Source: an uncultured Oscillospiraceae bacterium
GTDB lineage: Bacteria > Bacillota > Clostridia > Oscillospirales > Ruminococcaceae
Assembly (NCBI GenBank): GCA_934539585.1
Contig: CAKTCT010000014.1
Coordinates: 1-63,513, forward strand
Length of the DNA stretch: 63,513 nt
Direction: 5' to 3'
The notes beneath the pieces are model-generated. The model searched no databases. It had not been told where the DNA came from and saw only the letters and a list, made by a program, of their open reading frames with translations. The position numbers and the translations under genes were made by a program. This document shows, piece after piece, positions 42,525 through 50,922 of the stretch (the stretch's first letter is position 1; the number at the start of each line of letters is the position of its first letter).

Positions 42525-44009
42525 ATGGAAGGGGTATTTTTACAGGTGCTGAACATGAGCTTTACCGGCGGGGTAGTGATTCTGCTGGTGCTGCTGGCCC
42601 GGTTGCTTCTGCGGAAAGCGCCCCGTGTTTACTCCTACGCCTTATGGAGCGTGGCGCTGTTCCGGCTGCTCTGCCCGGTTTCGCTGAATCTAGGGTTCAG
42701 TCTGCTGCCGGTGAACTCCCAGCCGGTGAGCCGGGACCTTCTGACGGCGGCTGCCCCGGCGGTTCAGACCGGTTGGGAGGTCCTGGACCGGCAGATCAAC
42801 CGGGCGCTGCCGGTTCCGGCGGTGGGGGACAGCGTCAATCCCTTGCAGGTCTGGGCGACGGTGGGAGCGGTCCTTTGGGCGGCGGGGGCTGCGGCGTTTC
42901 TGGTTTGGAGCGTCGTTTCCCTGGTGCGGCTGCGCCGCCGTCTCCGGGACGCACAGCCGGAGGGGGAGAACATCTGGGTCTCCGGGAAGGTCGGCACGGC
43001 CTTTGTGCTGGGGATTTTCCGGCCCCGGATTTATCTTCCCCAGGGGCTGACGGAGCAGGAACGGGAGTACATTCTCCTCCACGAAAAGACCCATCTGCGG
43101 CGGCTGGACCATGTCTGGCGGCTGGCGGCGTTTTTGGCTTTGTGCGTCCACTGGTTCAATCCCCTGGTCTGGGCGGCGTTTTTCCTTTCCGGCCGGGACA
43201 TGGAGATGTCCTGCGATGAAGCGGTGGTCAAAAAGTTGGGGAACGAAGTCAAAAAGCCCTATTCCGCTTCGCTGCTGGCCCTGTCCTGCGGGCGGCGGGG
43301 ACCCCTGGCCACGCCTCTGGCCTTCGGGGAGGGGCAGGTGAAGGAACGGGTGCAGAACGTTCTCCGGTGCCGGAAGCCCGCCCTTTGGGTGACGCTGACG
43401 GCGGGAACTGCCGTGGCGGCGCTGGTGATCGGCCTGGCGGTCAACGGCGGGGAAAGCGGGAAGATTTCGGTGGAATTCCCGGCCTATCAGGACGGGAAGA
43501 ACGCGGCCAATGCGTTTATTTATGAGACCGAGCCTTTCCGGCTGCTCATGGAGCTTCCCGAGGGCTGGACCGTGGCGGTTCCTGCGGAAAGCGATCGGAT
43601 CGCCGGGGAGCCCTGGACGTCGGTGGAGGTTCGTGATGCCGGCGGGAAAAAAGTGGGGATCGTGGGCTTTGAGGTCTTTGATGACATCCCGGAGGTTTCC
43701 CAGGAGGACGGGTACAAGCTGGCTTTTCAGGGCCTGCGGGGCGGGAGTATGGTCAGCTGGTGCGAGGCCTACACGCCGGTGAAGTCCGAGGGGGCCTTTG
43801 AGTCGGCTGTCAGCGAACTGTGGGTAAGCGGGGCTTTTTTGGATCCGGATTCCCATGAATCGACGGCTGCGGCGGAGCGGGTAACGCACCTCATTGCGAC
43901 CGCCTATGATCGGGAGATGGGGGTTGCCGTTGCCATGGCCCTGGAGCCGGACTCCGTTACGGAGGAGGAGCTGCGGGCCATTGCGGGGAGTATGGAGTTG
44001 CAGAGATAA
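42525..44009 (+). CDS. BlaR1-family M56 metalloprotease with non-PBP C-terminal domain
   Basis: The 494-residue sensor has an N-terminal helix pair, an M56 gluzincin domain with the HEKTH zinc motif at 186-190, and a fourth helix near 288-306 (VTLTAGTAVAALVIGLA). The extracytoplasmic part (about 310-494) is not a penicillin-binding serine sensor: no SxxK or KTG motif and no class D likeness. It starts 1 bp after blaI stops. The signal sensed is unknown, perhaps envelope stress. Confidence 0.85.
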   Translation: MEGVFLQVLNMSFTGGVVILLVLLARLLLRKAPRVYSYALWSVALFRLLCPVSLNLGFSLLPVNSQPVSRDLLTAAAPAVQTGWEVLDRQINRALPVPAVGDSVNPLQVWATVGAVLWAAGAAAFLVWSVVSLVRLRRRLRDAQPEGENIWVSGKVGTAFVLGIFRPRIYLPQGLTEQEREYILLHEKTHLRRLDHVWRLAAFLALCVHWFNPLVWAAFFLSGRDMEMSCDEAVVKKLGNEVKKPYSASLLALSCGRRGPLATPLAFGEGQVKERVQNVLRCRKPALWVTLTAGTAVAALVIGLAVNGGESGKISVEFPAYQDGKNAANAFIYETEPFRLLMELPEGWTVAVPAESDRIAGEPWTSVEVRDAGGKKVGIVGFEVFDDIPEVSQEDGYKLAFQGLRGGSMVSWCEAYTPVKSEGAFESAVSELWVSGAFLDPDSHESTAAAERVTHLIATAYDREMGVAVAMALEPDSVTEEELRAIAGSMELQR

Positions 44010-44067
44010 CAAAGAAAGTTTTCGATCCAGCCTTTTGAAAAAGGCTGGATCGAAAACTTTCTTTGTT
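44008..44067. repeat. Solo hairpin of the repeat family (bidirectional terminator)
   Basis: A 27-bp perfect inverted repeat with loop TTGAAA combines the two ends of the array element (AAAGAAAGTTTTCGATCC and its complement around CCAGCC/GGCTGG). It lies between convergent blaR1 and epimerase genes and can end both transcripts. Confidence 0.85.
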
Positions 44068-44085
44068 TACGCTGCTTGCCGCGAG

Positions 44086-44976
44086 TTATTTTGCCGCGTT
44101 GATGGCAATATCAAGGGTATAGGTATCGGATTCACCGGGGGAAAGGGTCTTGACGCCGCGCTTTTTACGGAAATCGTCGCCCTCGTCGCTGCAAACCGAC
44201 AGTCCCTGCCAAGGCTCGATGCAAATAAAAGGAGCATGGGGGGTCCAGAATGCGATATAATCAAAGTGGTCGAAGGACAGGCGCAGGCTGCGGCCGGTGC
44301 GGTTATCCCGGAGCTCCGTCCAGGCGGAGTTCAGGTGGTCGAAAATGATGGTGTCCACCCGGTCGTAGTCCTCGTAGCGCAGGGGGAGGGTCTGGGGGTC
44401 GGAGAGGAAGGGCTCCCGGTTATTGACGTCGATCTGGCCATGGGCATTGTCATAAATGGGGCAGCTGTTTTCCTCGGGCTTTTCGAAGTGGATGGAGTAG
44501 TCGGTGAAAGCGCTTTCCGGGGAATTCTGGAAGGGCACCCGGAAGGCCGGATGGGTACCGAAACAGTAGGGCATCTGGCCCTGGCTGTCGTTGCGGATCA
44601 CCATGGTCATCCGGAGGCCGTCTTCACGGATGGCGTAGGTGGCCTCCATGGTAAAGGCGAAGGGGTAGTGCTCCAGGGTCTCCTCGGTCTGGGAGAAGGT
44701 GAAGGTCGCCGTGGTCTCCGTCTGCTCCTTCAGGGTCCATTCGTTGTTTTTGGCGAAGCCGTGGGGGAGGAGGTAGTAGGATTTCCCATCGATGAGGACA
44801 TGATGGTCCCGGACGTTGCTGGCGATGGGGAACAGGAAGGGCGAGCTGCCCGTCCAGTATTTGGGGTCGCTGTTCCAGATGTAGTCGCAGCCGCCGGAGA
44901 TGAAGGATTTCAGCTCCGCGCCCAGGGTGTTGATCGTGGCGCTGGCCCCGTTGGGGCCGGTAATGGTAACGTTCAT
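44086..44976 (-). CDS. Aldose 1-epimerase family protein
   Basis: The 296-residue protein has the galactose mutarotase fold pattern: IWNSDPKYWTGSSPFLFPIASN, HGFAKNNEW near 72, the CFGTHPAFRVPF motif with a catalytic His near 141, and ICIEPWQGLS with the catalytic Glu near 255. It interconverts sugar anomers or hexose-6-phosphates. ATG at 44976 after AAAGGAGC. Single gene. Confidence 0.9.
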   Translation of the reverse strand: MNVTITGPNGASATINTLGAELKSFISGGCDYIWNSDPKYWTGSSPFLFPIASNVRDHHVLIDGKSYYLLPHGFAKNNEWTLKEQTETTATFTFSQTEETLEHYPFAFTMEATYAIREDGLRMTMVIRNDSQGQMPYCFGTHPAFRVPFQNSPESAFTDYSIHFEKPEENSCPIYDNAHGQIDVNNREPFLSDPQTLPLRYEDYDRVDTIIFDHLNSAWTELRDNRTGRSLRLSFDHFDYIAFWTPHAPFICIEPWQGLSVCSDEGDDFRKKRGVKTLSPGESDTYTLDIAINAAK

Positions 44977-45047
44977 GAAATTCGCTCCTTTCGGTTCTGC
45001 TTCCATCATACCCGGAAAGGGACGGATTGTCAATGGAAAACGGCGCT

Positions 45048-45947
45048 TTATTTTGTCTGGGGCGCGCGGTCGTCGCCCAGGAAAAACACCGCCACGGTGC
45101 CGGGTCCGCAGTGGGAGGCGATGATGGTGCCGATGTCGCAGATACGAATCTCCCCGGAGATGTTGGGGAAGCGCTCTTTCACCGCGTCGCGGGTCCGCAG
45201 GGCGTCGTCCAGGCAGTTGGAGTGGCAGATGAAGCACTTGCCGGAGTAGGCTTTCCCGTCCTGGGCGTGGGCTTCCATGGTGTCCACCGTGGTTCTGACG
45301 GCGTTGGCCTTGCCCCGGACCTTTCCGTAGGCGATGATCCGGCCGCCGTCGTCCAGCCGCATGATGGGGCAGATGTTCAGGATGGTGGCCAGCATGGCGG
45401 TGGGACCGGACATCCGGCCGCTGCGGCGGTAAAAGTCCAGGCGGGTGGAGTAGAACTGGTGGTGGACCTTCTGCCGGTGGGCCAGGACCCAATCCGCCGT
45501 TTCCTCCAAAGTATGCCCCTGGTCCCGGAGATCGGCGGCGTAGTCCACCAGCAAGCCGTAGCCCGAGGAGCTGCACAGGGAATCGATGACCACGATTTTC
45601 CGGTCCGGGTACCGGGAGCGGAGGGCGTCGGCGGCTTGCTCCGCATTGCGGACGGACTGGGTCATGCCGGAGCCGAAGGCAATGTGGAGGAGGTCGCCTT
45701 TTTCCAGCTGTTTTTCGAAAAATTCTTCATAGGCAAACTGGTTCAGCTGGGAGGTCGAGGGCATTTTTCCCTGGTCCAGGAATTGGTAGAACTGTTCCAG
45801 GGCCTTGGGGTCCCGGAGCATGTCGTCGGGGTACTCCTTGCCATCGATGAGGTAGGAGTAAAAAAGCACGGGGATGTCCCGGCCGTCCACATAGGAAAAG
45901 GGCAGGTCTACGGTGGACTCACAGGATAAGGTAAAGCTCCGGTTCAT
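45048..45947 (-). CDS. DegV family fatty-acid-binding protein (second copy)
   Basis: This 299-residue DegV protein has STVDLPFSYVDGRDIPV at the start, MPSTSQLNQFAYEEFFE, IAFGSGMTQSVRNAE (about 96-110), VVIDSLCSSSGYGLLVDYA, and the C-terminal SHCGPGTVAVFFLGD pocket motif. It is only distantly similar to the copy at 23.7 kb, so they may prefer different fatty acids. AGGAGG precedes the start; a PAP2-like gene lies upstream on the same strand. Confidence 0.88.
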   Translation of the reverse strand: MNRSFTLSCESTVDLPFSYVDGRDIPVLFYSYLIDGKEYPDDMLRDPKALEQFYQFLDQGKMPSTSQLNQFAYEEFFEKQLEKGDLLHIAFGSGMTQSVRNAEQAADALRSRYPDRKIVVIDSLCSSSGYGLLVDYAADLRDQGHTLEETADWVLAHRQKVHHQFYSTRLDFYRRSGRMSGPTAMLATILNICPIMRLDDGGRIIAYGKVRGKANAVRTTVDTMEAHAQDGKAYSGKCFICHSNCLDDALRTRDAVKERFPNISGEIRICDIGTIIASHCGPGTVAVFFLGDDRAPQTK

Positions 45948-45962
45948 TTGCGGTTCCTCCTA

Positions 45963-46541
45963 TCAAAAAATTCCGGATACGATTGCCAGAACGGCCATGG
46001 CGGCCAGGGAAATCAGGCTTCCGGCCAGCAGCTGGGGGAGGGTGTGCCGTCCGGTCCGGATGCTGGCGATCCAGGTCAGGACGGTCAGGGCGGCTCCGGC
46101 GGCTGCCTGGGGATACAGGCCGAAGTAGAGGAGAAGCAGGACCGGCCCCGTTACGCCGCAGGCGTGGCCGCTGGCTTTTCGGCGAAAGACCTTGTTGACC
46201 AGCAGCAGGACGATCCCGCAGAGGAGATATTCCAGATAAACCGTCCGGAGGGCCGGGGAGGTGGGAAAAATCAGGCAGGAGACGCAGCCCAGAAGGTACC
46301 CGGCTACGGCGAAAATCATGGCCAGGGTCCGCTGGCCGCGGCGGCCCTGCTCCCGGAACCGCGGAAAATACCTTTGCAGCGGGTAGGCCAGAAGGGGGAG
46401 CACGGTCAGGAACAGCAGGGAGGCGCTCCACTGCCAGGGGCTTGAAAAAATGGTGCGCCGGTGGAGCCCCAGGATGATCAGAAGGGCTCCGGCCAGAATC
46501 GGGGCCGCTGTCAGTCTGCGGACGGTCTGATAGAAGTTCAT
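45963..46541 (-). CDS. PAP2-like membrane protein
   Basis: The 192-residue protein has about six membrane helices and a C-terminal RTGRHTLPQLLAGSLIS segment like the last PAP2 phosphatase motif, while the first two motifs are not clear. I would call it PAP2-like rather than a proven phosphatase. The ATG at 46541 has GGGGAGCC upstream. It is next to degV on the same strand and divergent from tetR. Confidence 0.6.
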   Translation of the reverse strand: MNFYQTVRRLTAAPILAGALLIILGLHRRTIFSSPWQWSASLLFLTVLPLLAYPLQRYFPRFREQGRRGQRTLAMIFAVAGYLLGCVSCLIFPTSPALRTVYLEYLLCGIVLLLVNKVFRRKASGHACGVTGPVLLLLYFGLYPQAAAGAALTVLTWIASIRTGRHTLPQLLAGSLISLAAMAVLAIVSGIF

Positions 46542-46556
46542 GGGCTCCCCCTTTTT

Positions 46557-46585
46557 TTGACAGTTTCTTATACAAGTGTTATAAT
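46557..46585 (+). promoter_or_regulatory. Promoter of tetR
   Basis: TTGACA and TATAAT, both perfect, are separated by 17 bp, in the divergent tetR/PAP2-like gap. Confidence 0.75.
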
Positions 46586-46665
46586 AACATATGGGGCGCA
46601 CGGAATACAATGACCATTTCGGGCGGACTGTACGATATTTATACACAGGGAAGGGAAGTGTATCC

Positions 46666-47250
46666 ATGGCGGAAGACAAACGGGTGGCGAAGACCAAGCG
46701 GAATCTCAAGGAGACCATGATTGAGCTGCTGCAGGAGATGCCTTTTGAAAAAATCACGGTGACGGAGCTCTGCCGTCGGGGAGAGACCAGCCGGATTACC
46801 TTTTACACCTATTACGAGGACAAATACGCGTTGGTCAACGAGATGTTCTCCGACTATATCCAGGAGGCCGACCGGAATTATCACGACCTGCAGGCCCGGA
46901 ATAACCCCGGCGGAGACGGGTTTATCGGGTACGAGAACCTGTTGGAGTGTATTTTGCAGCTTTTTTATAACAATATCCGTTTTTTCTCCCATTCTACGCC
47001 GGAGGAAAATCCGTATTTGTTTTCCGTGTTTTTCAACCACATCTTTCTCAGTGTTGACGATTATTTGCAGCGGCATACGGGGCTGGCCGCCCGGTATTCC
47101 ACAAAAGAGGTGGCCGCGCTGCTCTGTAATGGGTTCTGGGGCGTGATCAGTATCTGTCATTCGGAAAAGATGTCCCGGGAGGCGGTGTGCGAGCGGGTGA
47201 AGGCAATGTATAACGATATTCTGCTGTCGGATTTGTTTCGGCGGAAATAG
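46666..47250 (+). CDS. TetR family transcriptional regulator
   Basis: The 194-residue regulator has an N-terminal helix-turn-helix with KRNLKETMIELLQEMPFEKITVTELCRRGETSRITFYTYYEDK (about 10-53), typical TetR, and an all-helical C-terminal domain resembling TetR_C_8-type members. ATG at 46666 after AGGGAA. It may control the divergent PAP2-like/degV genes; no clear palindrome is visible. Base composition is lower in GC than its neighbours. Confidence 0.85.
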   Translation: MAEDKRVAKTKRNLKETMIELLQEMPFEKITVTELCRRGETSRITFYTYYEDKYALVNEMFSDYIQEADRNYHDLQARNNPGGDGFIGYENLLECILQLFYNNIRFFSHSTPEENPYLFSVFFNHIFLSVDDYLQRHTGLAARYSTKEVAALLCNGFWGVISICHSEKMSREAVCERVKAMYNDILLSDLFRRK

Positions 47251-47332
47251 TCCGTAAAAAATTTCCGCGGCAATTGGAGTCTTTAGCGAATAGCTATTCT
47301 CCGCCGTTCCCCTCAAAAATCCGAACAGCAAA

Positions 47333-47363
47333 AATCCCCGCAAACGCCTAGTTTACGGGGATT
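47333..47363 (-). terminator. Terminator of tRNA-Thr
   Basis: AATCCCCG.AAAC/GTTT.CGGGGATT hairpin with one mismatch is followed on the minus strand by TTTTT. Confidence 0.75.
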
Positions 47364-47365
47364 GA

Positions 47366-47441
47366 TGGAGCTGATAACCAGATTCGAACTGGTGACCTCA
47401 TCCTTACCAAGGATGTGCTCTGCCACCTGAGCCATATCAGC
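47366..47441 (-). tRNA. tRNA-Thr (anticodon GGT)
   Basis: The cloverleaf is complete: acceptor GCTGATA/TATCAGC, anticodon stem CATCC/GGATG with loop TTGGTAA (anticodon GGT), T-loop TTCGAAT, discriminator T, and encoded CCA at 47366-47368. Confidence 0.96.
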
Positions 47442-47467
47442 ACACCGTCATATCGGACAGCTTTTAT

Positions 47468-47496
47468 ATTATATCGAATCATCGAGGATTTGTCAA
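47468..47496 (-). promoter_or_regulatory. Promoter of tRNA-Thr
   Basis: TTGACA and TATAAT on the minus strand are separated by 17 bp. Confidence 0.8.
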
Positions 47497-47534
47497 GCCT
47501 TTTGTCGATTTTTCTTCAAACAAAAAGATATTCA

Positions 47535-47563
47535 TTGCCAATCCGGCGTTTTTGTGGTAAACT
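47535..47563 (+). promoter_or_regulatory. Promoter of the ThyX-like/tmk operon
   Basis: TTGCCA and TAAACT are separated by 17 bp, about 33 bp before the first gene. It should drive genes up to mltG. Confidence 0.6.
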
Positions 47564-47596
47564 ATAAATAATTATAAGCGTCAAAAGGAGAACCCT

Positions 47597-48241
47597 ATGC
47601 TTACCATTGAACGCACCTCTGTGATGAACTTTGAAAATGCCATGCGCGGAGCCCGGAACCCCTTAAACAGCTGGGCCCGGAGCGACAGCGGCTACGACCA
47701 GGATGGAAACTTTGTTTTCGGCCCCAATGACCTGGGACTGGCCAAGCGCCTCTGCGCCGCCGGAAGCGATCACCGGAAGTTTATCCGTCAGATCTTCGTC
47801 TCCGTGGACCTGACCGCCCCCCTTTACTGGTGGAAGGAGTACGACACCTACAAAGTCGGCACCGTGGCCAACTCTACCAGCACCATGCACCGCATCCACT
47901 CCAAGCCCTTTGAGCTGGCGGATTTCAGCACCGACCACATGACCCCCGCCACTCTGGAGCAGATGAAGTCCCTTATCGCCTATTTGGAAACGGTCCGGCA
48001 GAACTTCGTGGAGACCAAGGACAAGGCCGCCTGGTACGATATGATCCAGCTCCTGCCCTCCAGCTACAACCAGATGCGCACCTGCACCTTCAACTATGAA
48101 AACCTCATCGGTATGTACTACGCCCGCCGGAACCACAAGCTGGAAGAGTGGCACACCTTCTGCCATTGGGTGGAGACGCTGCCCTACGCCAAGGATCTGA
48201 TCCTGATCCGTTCGGAAGGGGAGGGGACCGATGCCCGGTAA
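47597..48241 (+). CDS. ThyX-like protein, divergent
   Basis: The 214-residue protein has DHRKFIRQIFVSVDLTAPLYWWKEYDTYK (58-86) followed by GTVANSTSTMHR (88-99), which resembles ThyX-related proteins seen in phages and Clostridia. It lacks the exact RHR-x7-S signature of flavin-dependent thymidylate synthase. It overlaps tmk (dTMP kinase) by 11 bp, a setting that fits thymidylate synthesis. No thyA is in the window. Function is inferred from context and partial similarity. Confidence 0.5.
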   Translation: MLTIERTSVMNFENAMRGARNPLNSWARSDSGYDQDGNFVFGPNDLGLAKRLCAAGSDHRKFIRQIFVSVDLTAPLYWWKEYDTYKVGTVANSTSTMHRIHSKPFELADFSTDHMTPATLEQMKSLIAYLETVRQNFVETKDKAAWYDMIQLLPSSYNQMRTCTFNYENLIGMYYARRNHKLEEWHTFCHWVETLPYAKDLILIRSEGEGTDAR

Positions 48242-48896
48242 GCTCATTGTCATCGACGGCCTGGACGGCAGCGGAAAAACCACCCAGAGCCAGCGGGTGG
48301 CCCAGGCCCTGGAACGCCGGGGGACCCCGGTGCGGCTGATCTCCTTCCCGGATTACGCCGAGGAATCCTCCGCCCTGGTGCGGATGTACCTGAACGGGGA
48401 GCTCTCCGACACCCCCGGCGGGGTCAACGCCTACGCCGCGTCCTCCTTCTACGCCGTGGACCGCTACGCCAGCTTCAAAAAGCACTGGGAAAAGGACTAC
48501 CTGGCGGGGCACACCATTCTGTCCACCCGGTACGTCAGCTCCAACGCCATCCACCAGATGAGCAAGCTGCCGGAGAACCAGTGGGACGAGTACCTCCGCT
48601 GGCTTTCAGACTTTGAGTACGGCCGCCTGGGCCTGCCCCGTCCGGACCGGATCATCTTCCTCAACATGAGCCGCGCCGTGGCGGACCGGCTCATCCTCAG
48701 CCGCTATCACGGCGACGAGGAAAAGAAGGACCTTCACGAAAAGGACCGGGCGTACCTGGCCTCCTGCCAGCGCACCGCCGCCTACGCCGCCAGGGCCGAG
48801 GGCTGGTCCGTGGTGGAGTGCGACGACGGGGAAGCGCCCCTTCCTCTGGAATCCATTACCGAAAAAATCCTGGCTTTGCTGGATGCCGAAGCCTGA
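48231..48896 (+). CDS. tmk: Thymidylate kinase
   Basis: The 221-residue kinase has the P-loop DGLDGSGKTT at 9-18, a lid with SRYHGDEEKKDLHEKD (about 162-177), and the STRYVSSNAIHQ segment near 96-107. It phosphorylates dTMP to dTDP. It overlaps the ThyX-like gene and is followed by the DUF2156 gene. Confidence 0.92.
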   Translation: MPGKLIVIDGLDGSGKTTQSQRVAQALERRGTPVRLISFPDYAEESSALVRMYLNGELSDTPGGVNAYAASSFYAVDRYASFKKHWEKDYLAGHTILSTRYVSSNAIHQMSKLPENQWDEYLRWLSDFEYGRLGLPRPDRIIFLNMSRAVADRLILSRYHGDEEKKDLHEKDRAYLASCQRTAAYAARAEGWSVVECDDGEAPLPLESITEKILALLDAEA

Positions 48897-48909
48897 AAAG
48901 GACGATACC

Positions 48910-49794
48910 ATGCTGCAATTCCGATCGGTCGCCCTCAGCGACAAAGGGGAGCTGACAGAGTTTTTCCGGCGGAAAAACTACCCCGGCGACCAGTATTCCT
49001 TTGCAAACCTCTATATCTGGCGGAACATCTTCCACTTTGCAATCTGCGTGGAGGACGGCGTGCTGTTCATCCGCACCGGCGTGAAGGGGAGCTACACCTT
49101 CCTGTGCCCCATGGGCTCCGGCGATCTGAAGCAGTCGGTGGAAAAGCTCCTGGACTGGTGCCGGGAGGAGGGCTGCTCCCTCCGGATGGAGTGGGTCCCG
49201 CCGGAGGACAAGGCCGCTCTGGAGGCCCTGTTCGGCAGCCGGGCGAAAGTCTCCTCGGACCGGGACCACGCCGACTATATTTACAGCCGGGAAAAGCTCT
49301 GCACCCTGGCCGGGAAAAAGCTCCACGCCAAGCGGAACTTCATCCACCGGTTCCGGGAGCAGAACTGGAGCTATGAGCCCATCACCCCGGAAAACCTGGA
49401 CGAATGTCGGGCCATGCAGCGGGAATGGTGTAGGACCAACGACTGCTGCACCGACGAAAACCGCCGGGACGAGTGCTGCGCAGTCCAGCAGGCGTTCCGG
49501 AACTACCAGTACCTGGGCTTTGACGGCGGATGCCTCCGGCTGGACGGCCGGGTGGTGGCCTTCACCATGGGGGAGCCTCTGAGCACCGACACCTACGTGG
49601 TCCGCATCGAAAAAGCCTTTGCCGACATCCCCGGAGCCTACCCCATGATCAACCAGCAGTTTGTGGAGCACGTGATGGGGGATTACGCCTACGTCAACCG
49701 GGAGGACGACGTGGGAAACGAGGGTCTGCGGAAAGCCAAGCTCTCCTATTTCCCGGAGCGGCTCCTGGAAGACTGGATCGTGGAGATCGACTGA
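48910..49794 (+). CDS. DUF2156 family acyltransferase-like protein
   Basis: The 294-residue protein has the DUF2156 layout, two tandem GNAT-like folds as in the C-terminal domain of lysyl-phosphatidylglycerol synthase: QYSFANLYIWRNIF near 28-41, GKKLHAKRNFIHRF near 135-148, and MGEPLSTDTYVVRIEKAFADIPGAYPMINQQF near 220-250. The substrate is unknown. ATG at 48910 after AAAAGGA; an upstream in-frame ATG inside tmk is less likely. Confidence 0.8.
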   Translation: MLQFRSVALSDKGELTEFFRRKNYPGDQYSFANLYIWRNIFHFAICVEDGVLFIRTGVKGSYTFLCPMGSGDLKQSVEKLLDWCREEGCSLRMEWVPPEDKAALEALFGSRAKVSSDRDHADYIYSREKLCTLAGKKLHAKRNFIHRFREQNWSYEPITPENLDECRAMQREWCRTNDCCTDENRRDECCAVQQAFRNYQYLGFDGGCLRLDGRVVAFTMGEPLSTDTYVVRIEKAFADIPGAYPMINQQFVEHVMGDYAYVNREDDVGNEGLRKAKLSYFPERLLEDWIVEID

Positions 49795-49809
49795 AGCAGG
49801 AGGACCGGA

Positions 49810-50622
49810 ATGTTTGATTTTGCGCGGCCGGAGGACGTCGACGCCCTGAAAGACCTGTGGCTTTCCTGTTTCGGCGGCCCCCGGGAGTATGTGGATTTCT
49901 ATTATAGCCGCCGCTTTCTCCCGGAGGACACCCTGGTCTGGCGGGAAGGCGGCAGGCCGGTGTCCATGATGACCCTGATGCGGGTCCGCCAGGCCGGGGA
50001 GGACGGCGCGTACGTCTACGCCGTGGCCACCTCGCCGGAGTACCGGGGCCGGGGCCTGATGACCCGGCTGGACGCCTGGTCCCGGGAGGTGCTGGAGCAG
50101 CGGGGTGCCAAGTTTTCCGCCCTGGTCCCCGCCGGGCCGGAGCTGTTCCCCATGTATCAGGGGCTGGGCTACCGGGCGGCGTACCCCGTCTGGGTCCGGG
50201 AGGTCCGGAGGGCGGCTAAGGTCCCCGTGGAGTTCACTCCCTGCACCTACGAGGAATTCCGGGAGCTCCGCCGCCGGTTCCTGTTCCGGGTCCCCGGCGG
50301 GGTCCTGCACCCGGAGCCGGAGCTGCGGTACGTTTACGACGAATTCTGCCGCTTTTCCGGGGAGATTCTCCGGTACGCCGAAGAAGGCCGCCCCTGTTAC
50401 GCCGCCTACACCCGGGAAAAGGACGGGCTCCTCATCCGGGAGGTCACAGGCTCCGACCCGGTGGCCGCCGCCCGGGCCCTTTTGCTCCGCACCGGCGGGG
50501 AAAAGGCCCTGGTGCGGTATTTCAAGCCCCTCCGGGGGTTCCGGAAGGTCCCCTTCGGCATGGGGCGGCGGCTGGACGGCGGGAATCCCGCCCCGGGCTA
50601 TATGGCGCTGATGCTGGACTGA
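49810..50622 (+). CDS. GNAT family N-acetyltransferase (Eis-like)
   Basis: The 270-residue acetyltransferase has the acetyl-CoA motif VYAVATSPEYRGRGLMTRLD (about 72-91) and a second domain rich in Arg/Glu, like Eis-type proteins of Firmicutes. It follows the DUF2156 gene by 15 bp and has AGGAGG upstream. The acceptor is unknown. Confidence 0.82.
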   Translation: MFDFARPEDVDALKDLWLSCFGGPREYVDFYYSRRFLPEDTLVWREGGRPVSMMTLMRVRQAGEDGAYVYAVATSPEYRGRGLMTRLDAWSREVLEQRGAKFSALVPAGPELFPMYQGLGYRAAYPVWVREVRRAAKVPVEFTPCTYEEFRELRRRFLFRVPGGVLHPEPELRYVYDEFCRFSGEILRYAEEGRPCYAAYTREKDGLLIREVTGSDPVAAARALLLRTGGEKALVRYFKPLRGFRKVPFGMGRRLDGGNPAPGYMALMLD

Positions 50623-50651
50623 AAGCTGATAGAAAAGAAAGGACGATAGCA

Positions 50652-50903
50652 ATGCTGACTTACCGTTACGACACCCAACTCCTTATCGAGGGAGAAAACC
50701 TTTCCGACGACGAAATCTACGACGGCATCCTGGAGCACGCCGAGGGCGACTGCCTTCTGGTGGTGGGGGACGAGGACCTGGTGAAAATCCACTTCCACAC
50801 CGACACCCCCTGGAAGGTCCTGGAATACGGCGCGTCCCTGGGCGAGATTCACGACATCGTCATCGAGGACATGGACCGCCAGGCCCGGGGCCTCCACGGC
50901 TGA
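50652..50903 (+). CDS. Stand-alone FakA/DhaK-like C-terminal domain
   Basis: This 83-residue protein matches the end of the FakA/YloV fatty-acid kinase: YDTQLLIEGENLSDDEI, then DCLLVVGDEDLVKIHFHTDTPWKVLEYGASLGEIHDIVIEDM (33-75). The DAK2-type kinase domain is missing altogether, and the gene has its own AAGGACG site and a normal stop, so it is a complete small gene. It might modulate a FakA elsewhere (inference). Confidence 0.8.
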   Translation: MLTYRYDTQLLIEGENLSDDEIYDGILEHAEGDCLLVVGDEDLVKIHFHTDTPWKVLEYGASLGEIHDIVIEDMDRQARGLHG

Positions 50904-50922
50904 TCCGAAAGGAGAGGGAATC

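Noticed and set aside
48856..50652. Long minus-strand frame (598 codons) across the DUF2156 and GNAT genes
   Set aside because: It crosses two well-supported plus-strand genes and looks like reversed codons.
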